A stretch of DNA of 64,000 nucleotides, taken from positions 744,001-808,000 of the forward strand of contig JAZARR010000201.1 of assembly GCA_037389465.1 (NCBI GenBank), written 5' to 3'. Below the pieces are notes generated by a model. That model worked only from the letters and a program-made list of their open reading frames with translations, did no database searches and had not been told where the DNA came from. Below are positions 56,001 to 64,000 of the stretch, one piece after another; the stretch's first letter is position 1; each line of letters begins with the position of its first letter. The position numbers and the translations under genes are program-made. Source of the DNA: Baylisascaris procyonis (taxonomy: Eukaryota > Nematoda > Chromadorea > Rhabditida > Ascarididae).

Positions 56001-57187
56001 ATATGCGAGATATATCCCACAGAAAAGATGCTTAATCAAATGGTCTACTGAGGTACATCAGTTAATACAATTGCCAATTTCTTCAGTCGTATCCTCCAGC
56101 AATCGTTCAGAAATCTGTAACCACCTGTGGTATTATATTGCCTAGCCGCAAGAATTAATGTTTATGAACGCCAAATCGCATCTATTATAAAAATGTCAAA
56201 TATCGAAGTGAATGCTTCGATTTTAATTGAGAGTAGCGATGATAACCGACCGAGAAAATTTTTCAGTTAATAACAGAAAAAAAATATACAACTGAGACTA
56301 AAATTAGGTTTTAATCGGCCAAATTTCGAAAATATTGATCGGTGAATTCGATCGGTTAAAACCTTTAGAATTTCCGGATTTTGACCTGAATTCGATTGGT
56401 CGGTCATTATAGCCAACAGTTGGTTCCAACTTAAATAATCGCCGATGAAATGTATGATTGATAAATCTTCTACGAGTACGAATTTGAAGAAAAAATTTAT
56501 TAGAATTCATCACTGGGGAGATGAATGTGTAAAAACGGATATCGTATGCATTTAGGTATGACTGCGGTACTCTCAATTCCATAATTAAGGACATCGTTTC
56601 AATGAAACTTGACAAGTGTAACGAATGTCGCAGATGGGATAACGCGTTACAATTCAGCTGTTGTTGCATTTTTCAGCTTCAACGGCATCCTAGATTCTTC
56701 CAACCTATACATTTTTGCGTAGCGGAAGAGAATGTTTCTAAGCGCTTTAATAATGATTTTGAAACATTTTTCGACTGATTATAGCGATAAAATTTAATTG
56801 AACGCATATTTGATGTTCCGTATGTAATATAAAAGAGCGGAGCAATCCAAGCAAAACTCAATATAAATAGAACACAGTGTGGAAACAGATAAGTGGTGCA
56901 GTGAATAACAAAGAAGGACGCCACGTTGAGAGGAAATCAACGTAATGGATTAATGTTGGGATGGCCAACCCTCTCCTCCCCTTCGTTCCTTCCTCTCTCT
57001 CCTTCCTCCATCTTTTACTACCGATAGAGTTTCACTAGCAAGCTGTTGGTATGAGGCTGAAAGCTTAATTTCCGGCAAATAAGATATAAAACGAAACCTT
57101 TAGCATTTTTTCTTGCAATTCATCCTTTTCTTTACTTCCTTTATTGGTTTGCGAATTTGGTGTCATCACTGAAAGCTGATTAGACAT
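52973..57187 (-). CDS. Small PDZ-domain protein of a nematode-type family, 5 exons (span includes introns)
   Basis: Seen: five exons, all phase 0, encode about 167 residues from the ATG at 57187. The single PDZ domain reads EWRRGSRFGLIIKAFEKF, VVSKLDPSSLCAEQLR, IGDRLIDVDGKALTNRED and REMVTAIKKNKK, ending VSFIVERPES. RFGLII is the carboxylate-binding loop region and GDRLIDVDG the classic strand D/E signature. It is followed by SSEAKCWAKDALKSATT, a block I associate with an expanded family of nematode PDZ proteins, and a short Ser/Thr-rich tail. The frame is open upstream of 57187 to an ATG at 57490, which would give about 268 residues. Function unknown; a scaffold or adaptor role is inference from PDZ alone. 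Convergent with syd-1; AATAAA lies 52 bases past the stop. Exons B-D are firm; first and last exons less so. Confidence 0.75.
54229..54375 (-). CDS. PDZ gene exon D: last PDZ strand and C-terminal extension
   Basis: Acceptor ATCGTTAAG (no strong pyrimidine tract), donor CGG|GTGAGC; phase 0 at both ends. Reads VSFIVERPESSEAKCWAKDA, then a Thr/Ser-rich and basic segment ending KMSADQRAR. Confidence 0.82.
54722..54817 (-). CDS. PDZ gene exon C: second half of PDZ domain
   Basis: Acceptor TTCTATACAG, donor AAG|GTTAAA; phase 0 at both ends. Reads IGDRLIDVDGKALTNREDAK, then REMVTAIKKNKK. The alpha-B helix begins near NREDAKREM. Confidence 0.87.
55792..55899 (-). CDS. PDZ gene exon B: first half of PDZ domain
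   Basis: Acceptor TTTCGTACAG, donor AGG|GTTACT; phase 0 at both ends. Reads IEWRRGSRFGLIIKAFEKFI, then VVSKLDPSSLCAEQLR. Strands A-C and the ligand loop of a PDZ domain. Confidence 0.85.
55900..57097 (-). other. PDZ gene intron A-B, about 1.2 kb
   Basis: Contains two longish - strand frames (56304-56669 and 56679-56924) with fairly even amino-acid use, but no splice phases tie them to the PDZ exons. Could be remnants of another gene; not called. Confidence 0.4.
57098..57187 (-). CDS. PDZ gene exon A (N terminus, conservative start)
   Basis: Begins MSNQLSVMTPNSQTNKGSKE and ends KDELQEKMLK before donor AAG|GTTTCG. A TTTAG acceptor at 57217-57221 lies 29 bases upstream of this ATG and could be a trans-splice site. 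The same frame continues upstream without a stop to ATG 57490, so the first exon may be 57098-57490 (131 codons). Confidence 0.6.
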
Positions 57188-57216
57188 TTTACTCTCATAA
57201 ATAGGTCTAGAGCTAT

Positions 57217-57504
57217 CTAAACCTTCTTTCCGATCGTAATTTACAAAGAACGAAATCAATTGAAAGAAATGACGCAGAGAGGTCAAATGCATTAAATAGT
57301 GAACGAGCCCGTCCTTACATACTTTCATGTCCACAATACGGATAACTTTAGAGACATAGTCCTCTAAAAATTCACTTGTGCAGTGCATTCGAATTGTTCC
57401 ATTATTCATACATATTCGAACGCTCCGTGGATAATCGTTGTTTAATTTGAATAAAATATGCAAATACATTCGTTGAGGAATTGAGTTCATGAGTCGCAAT
57501 ATTA
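57217..57504 (-). CDS. Open block upstream of the PDZ gene start (possible 5' exon)
   Basis: Frame open from an acceptor-like AATCAG at 57505 through ATG 57490 and in frame into exon A. Segments such as HILFKLNNDYPRSVRICMNN and TIRMHCTSEFLEDYVSKVIR have coding-like composition. A consensus donor GTATGT (57322-57317) follows VDMK, but I see no matching acceptor before exon A in the right phase. A second frame (from CGTAG at 57519) is open for 37 codons too. Not recognised as any family. Confidence 0.35.
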
Positions 57505-58040
57505 CTGATTGAGATTCGCTACGACTAATTTTATATAACTACTCGAGTTTACTATCGCCTCAAACTAGGATGATTTCAAGAGGCCAGTTTTATTTATAAG
57601 TAGAAATATTAAGCATAATTTTATCAATGAAAACAACGAACCCACTGAAAGAAAAGTAGAAAACACGCCCGCCTACGAATCGCACTTATGTAGCAAATGA
57701 AGAACCCTTCTCATTAATGCCCTCTATTACGTTCTCTGAATAAATTTAATTTGATCGCCATATTAAAATTTGATCGGAATTACGGACTGCTCGGCGAATG
57801 CGAAATATTCAAAAAAAAAAAACAAAAAAAAAATTAAATCTTATCAAGATAGGAGCATAAAAACGTCACAAAACGCAAATTAATTGGGAAAGCGCATTGG
57901 GAAGAAATGTTATGGGAGCATGGACAATGCTGCACATATATTCTAATGAATTCCCACATCTCGCAAACATCTTCCACTAAGATTCGCTTTTCGAGTTTGA
58001 TCGGTTGTAAATGCGATCGAGGCAGTTATTAGACGCATAC

Positions 58041-58095
58041 CAATTCGTAGGCACATTTAGGTCCTCGGAACTTTTCTGGAAGTGGACAAATCAAC
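58041..58095 (-). CDS. Unassigned exon, coding-like
   Basis: Acceptor GCCGATTTTCAG, donor TTG|GTATGC. The only open frame starts in phase 2 and reads LICPLPEKFRGPKCAYEL, ending phase 0. It joins in phase to the block at 58403-58605, whose donor leaves phase 2. Downstream partner not found. The + strand of this stretch is also open (38 codons before a GTAACC), so strand is likely but not proven. Confidence 0.45.
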
Positions 58096-58402
58096 CTGAA
58101 AATCGGCATAGGCGACGATTCTGTGATGTAACCTATATTATATCGATAGGTCTGAAGGTCCCAGCTACAGTAGTTTTTATGTTGAAACTGCTGGATAGTT
58201 AGACGGGCAAAGAAAAGAACTCATCTAGATGTGCATAGATGTGACGTCTTGATAACGCGTTTGACAAATACAAAGTTGCAATATTGGCATAAGAATTCTT
58301 TATAAGTAAGGAAGCGAGTCGAATTGTCTGTAGAATCCTTGCGTCTTCGAAATAAGCGTTCTAGCTTATAGAATTCTTTCTTCTCACTGTTTCTTCTTTC
58401 AC

Positions 58403-58605
58403 ATGACAGCTTCTTTCATCTCAGGAAATAGAGTTCCATTGCTGTGAATCTTTAACAAGTGAGCTTCACGTTCGAACATCTCCGAAGTTGGAATTGAAAG
58501 ACGACTTTCGCGCACAACTTCGGTTCCCGTTATGCATTAGTAATGTATAGTGTAGCCGTTTCTTAGCCCTTTCAGCCCTTGCTTTAAGGTCGGGGACTTT
58601 TGGTA
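58403..58605 (-). pseudogene. Unassigned exon with apparent +1 frameshift
   Basis: Acceptor ATCCTTAG. The first part reads PKVPDLKARAERAKKRLHYT, LLMHNG in one frame. From 58527 downwards the convincing frame is shifted by one base and reads EVVRESRLSIPTSEMFEREA, then HLLKIHSNGTLFPEMKEAV up to donor AT|GTGAAA in phase 2. The switch sits at or near a GGG run around 58527-58525. Each half is far better than its alternatives, so either a base was gained here (decaying gene or assembly error) or the two halves belong to different transcripts. Family not recognised. Confidence 0.45.
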
Positions 58606-60090
58606 CTAAGGATTTATAAGCATCTCATAGAGCGTTGTCTGCTCGTTATGAAGTCCTGAACTGAAACATGGATACCCCCGAGCTTTGAACCGCTAGACTT
58701 CAACCGGTTTTTTGAAGTATGGTAACCCAGTGGAAACTTGAAGTGCTTAAAGTAGATCATGCGATCGGTCTAATGTTGTTGACATTTGTAATTGCTCAGA
58801 AATATTTATTGTGACCCTTTCCGCCCGCACAATTCAACGGCGGAAAAAGTAAAATGAAAGGAAATGGAAATATATTCATGCCTTCACAACGGATGATTCA
58901 TTTCTGTTCATCTCGGGAACAATGCGTTAAAGAATTTTTGATTGGAGTTGAAACTAAATAACATTGGGAAATATTCTAAGAAATTTTGAAATATGAACTA
59001 AAACTTCTTAGAATTTATAAGCGTTCGACTATTCAATCAAATTTCTTCATGAATTAATGAGAACGAATTCGAGATGGATATTGCCAATTCAAAAAAAAAA
59101 AAAAAATACTGAGTTTTTTTCAGCAAAAATTACATAACTATCGTATTATGGAACATGAAAACTTTGTTTTTTTTTGACTTTTTTCTTTGTTAATCCATCA
59201 TCGACAAGAGATTCATCCATAATATAAACTATGCGATCTCATTTAAATGGAAAATAGATTTTTTAGAAGAATAGTGGTATTTTTTTGAAATCGCATTAGT
59301 TTTAACTAAAAACAATTAAAAGTCGACCCTTAACTTCCGGACTTTTTTCTTTTCCTTTCAAGTTATAACAAAATCGCTTGGGATGGATGTCAAACTATAT
59401 CATGGTAGCTGTCAATCTATGAGTCTATGTGTCTATATGCTTTCGTCATTCATACTTTCAATTAACCATCATAAAGGCAAAAGATCATCTTTTGATGTAT
59501 ATAATTTACCTATGAACCTATTAGCATAAAACTCGGGTAAAAATAATTTCCCACTTGAATTTAACAAATATGCATAGAAAAATGCACATATATATTTCCA
59601 CAGATATGATATTCTATTATGAGTATTTAAAAATGCAAATTGTATGTTTTAATTGGGAGAAATGTAGATTTGTAGGAAAAACGCCGAATAAAGCGAGAAA
59701 TTTATGCAAAAATGAAATAGTTATGGAATATGATGTGGAATGAAAAGAGTTTATTCAATTAATGGAGAAATTTCATCGAAATTCATTAAAGATAGAGAAT
59801 TTCTGATTATGAAAACACCGAATAACGAATACAAATAAACAATTTAGTTGATAATAAAAATTTGTGATATATGCCTCAATTGCCAAAAAAAAGGAGGAAA
59901 CCTTCCCAAATCTCATAGATTTAAGTTTATCAGATTCGACTATTAGCAACTAAATTGCAGCAGCAATTTTATTGCTCCAAGCAAATTTGATATGAAAAGT
60001 TTCCAGTCCTTGTTGAATGCAAAGAGCAAATGAGGGGAAGCGAGATTCGATTTGACAATTCAGGCAACATCCAATCACTTCTCGAAGTAC

Positions 60091-60260
60091 CTTTATAGGG
60101 TGTAGGGCCATGGGTTCTCGATATCTGATGGTGGTCGCAGTTCCTTGACTCTTTTTCTCTTGATTTTCCATCAGGTCAGGCTCTTGTCTCGACAAATCAC
60201 CATCCCATGCAATCCACCCCTCCCCGCTCGCTTTGATCGATAATCTTCCCGCAAACAATT
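60091..60260 (-). CDS. Unassigned exon, possible N terminus
   Basis: Acceptor TCATGTCTAG, donor AAG|GTACTT. One frame is open throughout and contains ATG 60171, reading MENQEKKSQGTATTIRYREP then MALHPIK in phase 0. Upstream in the same frame is RLSIKASGEGWIAWDGDLSR. More G+C than its surroundings. A second frame is open for 29 codons. May start a transcript leading to the blocks at 58.0-58.6 kb; the next exon was not found. Confidence 0.35.
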
Positions 60261-60728
60261 CTAGACATGAGAAAGGCAGATTTCTTCAAAATTTTTAATT
60301 GCTGAAAATTTAAAAAGTTTATTCTGGTCACTGAATCCAGGAAGAGGGGAGAAGGGAGGGAGGAGTTGAGGTGAGGGATGAATAAATTATGTAATTCCTC
60401 TTTAATTGCAAATCTTCATGAATAAGACAATAGTCGACTAGCAAACAGAAAATAAGATAGTGATAGAAATAGCGATAACTCAATCGAATTCAACGATATT
60501 CTCATTAGTTCATAAGGAACTCATCGCTTAATCTTGTAAATACAATAAATATTCTAATTATTTTTGAATAAAAATATAGAACATATTCGTAACATGTTAA
60601 TTATGAATGCTCATTAAAAAGAATTCATTGATGCAGAAATTATTACAAAGTAACGTAAACGCGAATTTGGTGGAGTTTTTACATTTCAGTCGCCGTAAAA
60701 GAGCCTTAATTTGGAGGGAATATTGTAC

Positions 60729-60846
60729 CTCCCGTTGTAGGAGGAAAGAAATGAATCCAAAGGGGAGCCGAACTGGAGACGAATTTGTACGGAAGGAATT
60801 CCTCAACGAAGGATTTTTTTTGATATTGAGAAGAGGGGACTGTACA
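60729..60846 (-). CDS. Unassigned exon-like block
   Basis: Acceptor AAATTTCAG, donor GAG|GTACAA; phase 2 to phase 0, 39 codons open: VQSPLLNIKKNPSLRNSFRT, then SSPVRLPFGFISFLLQRE. The + strand is open as well over 60607-60900, so this may be chance in a GC-richer patch. No family recognised. Confidence 0.25.
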
Positions 60847-62363
60847 CTGAAATTTGGATGGGGGAGGGGAAGTTCCCATCTCAATAAAAGCGAGGGGTGA
60901 ATTTGGAGTATATTATGTTGCAGGTAGAGAAAAGCATAGTCGAGGGTTTACGATACTCAATTATTATTACGGAAAATTAAATTTAATTACATATGCGAAC
61001 GGGATTTAATAAAATTTAATTATATATGATCCAGATACAATTAATTATTTAATTATATGGAATTCGCAATTAATGTTTTACATATGCGAACGGAAAAAGT
61101 AGACAATTACGAGAACAAAAATTTACTAAACTACATTCAACAACATAAAATGATATAAAATCGTTTATTATGTAGAAATAATATCGAATCTAATTGAGAT
61201 CATATGAGTACAGTGAACTAAAAAAGATGGTAATTTTATGTGAAGAAACCTACCAACCGATTCCATAAATCACCGATAGATAATAAAACAAGCAAATAAT
61301 TTATTCACATTTCAATTAACCCGAGCGCTCATATAAATCCTTTATGCAACAGCCGTCTTTCTGAGAACTAATCAATGTGAAAATGGCCGTCCGACCTTTT
61401 TGAAATGAATTCAATTTTTTTTTGTGCTTCTAAATTTCAATAGGATTTTTTTCGGAATTGTTGGATAAGCATGGCATGATTAGCGAATTGAAACTGTCGA
61501 ACAGACAGACAAAACATATGTACACATAGATATGACGTTGCAAATACTTCATTTGCAAATGCAAATTTATGAGGAATGTACGATCATGAGTATCGAGAAA
61601 AAAAAGTCGGAGTATTCGTCGTTTCACTCACCATAGGGGAGAAATTCAAAGTTAGGCTATAATGCTCCCGGAAGTGAACTCCACAGTCGGTGTTTTTTTT
61701 TTTAATAAGAGATGTTAAAGCAATTCACAGCATAATTATGTGAAGATCCTAAAAAAATTTTTTTTGAAAAAAAAAAGAATAATAGAAAAGAAACTGAAGA
61801 GATAAATAAGAGGTGAAAAGGATTCGACCTATCGCTTTAGAGTGAATTTTTCTTGTTTTCCATTTTTCCTCAATACGTATAGAATTTTTCCAAATAAAAT
61901 ATTAAATAAAATAAAAATAGCACATTAAATATAAATGGAGAATAGCTTTGAGAAACCTTTTGATCTCTAAAATCATCAATTAAATTATAAAGATCTATTT
62001 CGTTTCTACTCTCTGCACACTGCGTTTCCTATGCGAAATGTTTGAGGAATAAGCGTTAAAAAACAACAAACGCTTAAAACGTTAAAAACACTGAGTCTAA
62101 TAATCGTTCATATGTAACAAGGTAAAGTGAGTACATATTTTGCGGTGAAAAGGTAGAAAATTAACAGCTATAACTTAAAAACTAATTCGTTAAACGTTGA
62201 TTTTCTTCCCAACGTTTTTGGTAAACGCTAACCTTTCCAGTAGCCTTTACCTGATCGATTTTATGAACGAACAGGTGCGCTAATTATTTATTAATTAGGG
62301 AAATTAGCAACACTATATACGGGAAAGAAATTTCAGAGAAAAGAACACAATTGGAGGTGTGAT
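60847..62363. other. Intergenic region before the synaptotagmin gene
   Basis: AT-rich, A-rich on the + strand, with the synaptotagmin 3'UTR at the right end. TTAATTAATT-type palindromic runs at 60960-61080. No gene supported. Confidence 0.5.
62287..62292 (-). promoter_or_regulatory. Poly(A) signal AATAAA (synaptotagmin gene)
   Basis: AATAAA on the - strand 72 bases past the stop, the first such hexamer. Confidence 0.65.
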
Positions 62364-62519
62364 CTACCACTTTGGTGAAAGTTTATGCCACATTGCTACT
62401 GGTGTTTCTGGATGGTCGAGTATTTCACGCCATTGTCGCATTCCACTCTCCGAACCCAACGAACCAATAATAACGTGTCCAATTTCATCATTTGTGCTGA
62501 TCATATCGTAATCCATTAC
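62364..62519 (-). CDS. Synaptotagmin terminal exon
   Basis: Acceptor CTGATTCAG, phase 0. Begins [14 protein letters not shown] and ends WHKLSPKW with TAG at 62366-62364. 52 codons including the stop. Confidence 0.93.
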   Translation of the reverse strand, partial: VMDYDMISTNDEIGHVIIGSLGSESGMRQWREILDHPETPVAMWHKLSPKW

Positions 62520-63887
62520 CTGAATCAGGTAAACTATAAGCTAAATAGCCGATAGCATTTCTTATGGAACCAATGCCAATAAAGTCGACTCAAGAATCTG
62601 GAAGAAATACTATGAAGAGAACCGCAGAAATAAAATATGTCTCATGGTAAGTTGATATCAGTTAAATCCGAAATTTTCATCCTTGAGATCAACTCAATCC
62701 ACCAAAACAAAGTTTTTGGGTATATTATTTTCAAAGTTTCATTCTCTTGCGCGCCTTGTTTAGCATTTCCGGTGAACTGCTATACATTCAATATTCTAAC
62801 GAAAAAAGTGTTTGAATGATGTCTCAAAGATAGCGATATTTTCGGCACTTTCTTGAGAAGCGCTATATCCACATTGGTGGTTTCTTTTCATTGGAGGTTG
62901 ATTTTTTCTCTCATCTGTTAATATTACAACGAGACCTCTTGCTACCATCAAAATTTTACCGTGATCGTTGAATCAGCTACAGTTTTACTTGCTGCAAATC
63001 TTCGAAAGGGGTTCATGGAAGATTTTTATTCTGACTCTAATTTCGTAAGAAACTTTCATTTATTCGCTAGTATATTAGAGATTCTGTAACGTCTCTATCC
63101 CATAGGTATGTATATATAGGAAGGTATAGAGTAATTATAAGTGAATATAAATATAAATACAAATATATTTAATAATATCAATATTAACACTGATATCAAT
63201 ATTAACTCTAAATATTAAAATGAATAAACTATGAATAAATAAATAAATACAGTCTTCGTTTCTATTAAATGAACTTAAAACGATGTTGTTATACTGTAAG
63301 AGCGCATTAATGTTGCTTTCGAAGTCAGTAAAGTTAATCTCTAAATTCGTCAAAAGATCTCAGGTCGTCTCAAATTGCAAATGATGAGTAGGATATGCAG
63401 TCATCTGTGATCATAGTGTGCAGTACTAATGCGAGGTGTACTCTAAATATAATGATATAAAATTTTCGACAGTCTCATCCCGAATAGATAGGGACACATA
63501 GGCATTGATTCCTCTTTGATAAAAACTAATTTTCCATATTATGTCTCTTTTTTTAAATTTAAGTTATTATAGCACTTGTGAAAGCATTGCCCTTGATATA
63601 ATTGCATCAAGGAATAAATACCTGATCGAATAAGTGGAATTCATTAAGGAGAGCCTTTTCATATGGAACATGATGCCACTAATGTTTATGGCATACATGA
63701 TGAAAATTACAAAGAAAAATTCATACCGTAGCAACAAGATTAACTTCTTTGTCGAGTTTCTCCTTTGATGGTAGATTGAATGCGAATGATTCATTGAAAA
63801 CTGGTGCCAGTGTTTGTGGTTTCACTGTTGTTTTACGTTTTTCCAACTTATTTCCTTGTTGCACTAACCATAACTTTACGTAAGGAT
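62364..63887 (-). CDS. Synaptotagmin-family protein, C-terminal half of C2B (partial, runs off right edge)
   Basis: Seen: two exons joined in phase 0 encode 105 residues: [56 protein letters not shown], and the end [12 protein letters not shown], then TAG. This is the second half of a synaptotagmin C2B domain with the family's terminal W-H-x-L motif. Calcium-ligand aspartates are kept: D of DPYVK (loop 1), and the two of MDYD plus D of TND (loop 3). The KRKTTVK stretch corresponds to the basic strand that binds PIP2 and the AP-2 adaptor. Known: such proteins are vesicle calcium sensors for membrane fusion. The N terminus, TM segment, C2A and first C2B strands lie beyond 64000. I cannot assign the paralogue. 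AATAAA follows the stop by 72 bases. Confidence 0.92.
62520..63726 (-). other. Synaptotagmin last intron, about 1.2 kb
   Basis: AT-rich, with an AAATA-type run near 63140-63250. No exon seen. From 63888 to the edge is also intron. Confidence 0.6.
63727..63887 (-). CDS. Synaptotagmin penultimate exon
   Basis: Acceptor TTATTTTTAG, donor ACG|GTATGA; phase 1 to phase 0. The first two bases complete the Asp codon of DPYVK. Ends [10 protein letters not shown]. Confidence 0.92.
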
Positions 63888-64000
63888 CTAAAAATAACAT
63901 TTATTGTCGAATATCGCAACGAAGTGATGAATTCCTAAATGATTATAATTGCCACATTAGTCTATATTGCCTCAAGAACATATGAAACTCATCAGATGGT

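Noticed and set aside
58660..58760. Possible tRNA (CCCCCGAGCTTTGAACCGC resembles a T-arm region)
   Set aside because: No acceptor stem, D-arm or anticodon arm could be folded around it on either strand.
59555..59743. 62-codon plus-strand frame with several Cys and Lys
   Set aside because: A-rich DNA gives Lys/Asn-rich frames by chance; no domain or splice support.
60607..60900. 97-codon plus-strand frame
   Set aside because: Probably the shadow of the minus-strand exon-like block, which has splice sites on both sides; neither is secure.

Overview
The window is eukaryotic, about two thirds A+T. Exons are short (47-437 bp) with GT-AG introns from under 100 bp to more than 10 kb, acceptors are of the TTTCAG/TTTAG/TTTGAG type, and sense-strand introns are T-rich. 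With a nematode-type SYD-1 protein and a PDZ family I know only from nematodes, this points to a chromadorean nematode. The long introns suggest a parasitic lineage rather than Caenorhabditis, but I cannot name the species.

1-49.5 kb (+ strand): one large gene, the orthologue of C. elegans syd-1 (synapse-defective 1). I traced 17 exons by reading frame, splice sites and phase. They encode about 985 residues: N-terminal region, PDZ domain (split by an intron), Ser/Pro/Gly-rich linker, an EF-hand-like loop, a C2 domain and a C-terminal RhoGAP-like domain, then a Ser-rich tail. Exons 3 to 17 join in phase. Exons 1 and 2 look real, but the exon 2/exon 3 junction is one base out, so the N terminus is provisional. 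The RhoGAP fold is recognisable but the arginine finger is replaced. One intron uses a GC-AG boundary.

49.5-53 kb: intergenic, with a near-perfect 26-bp-arm hairpin. 53-57.5 kb (- strand): a small PDZ-domain gene of a nematode-type family, convergent with syd-1. 57.2-60.9 kb (- strand): several coding-like blocks with splice sites that I cannot join into one model; one carries an apparent single-base frameshift. They may be upstream exons of the PDZ gene or a separate, possibly decaying, gene. 62.3-64 kb (- strand): the last two exons of a synaptotagmin-family gene (second half of the C2B domain), which runs off the right edge.

Two of the three recognised genes act at the presynaptic terminal: SYD-1 organises active zones and synaptotagmins sense calcium in vesicle fusion. 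This is a neighbourhood observation only. I saw no tRNA, rRNA, intact transposon, CRISPR array or prokaryotic feature. The most useful leads are alternative-exon structure in syd-1, the GC-AG intron, the lost arginine finger, the hairpin at 50.6 kb and the unjoined minus-strand exons.
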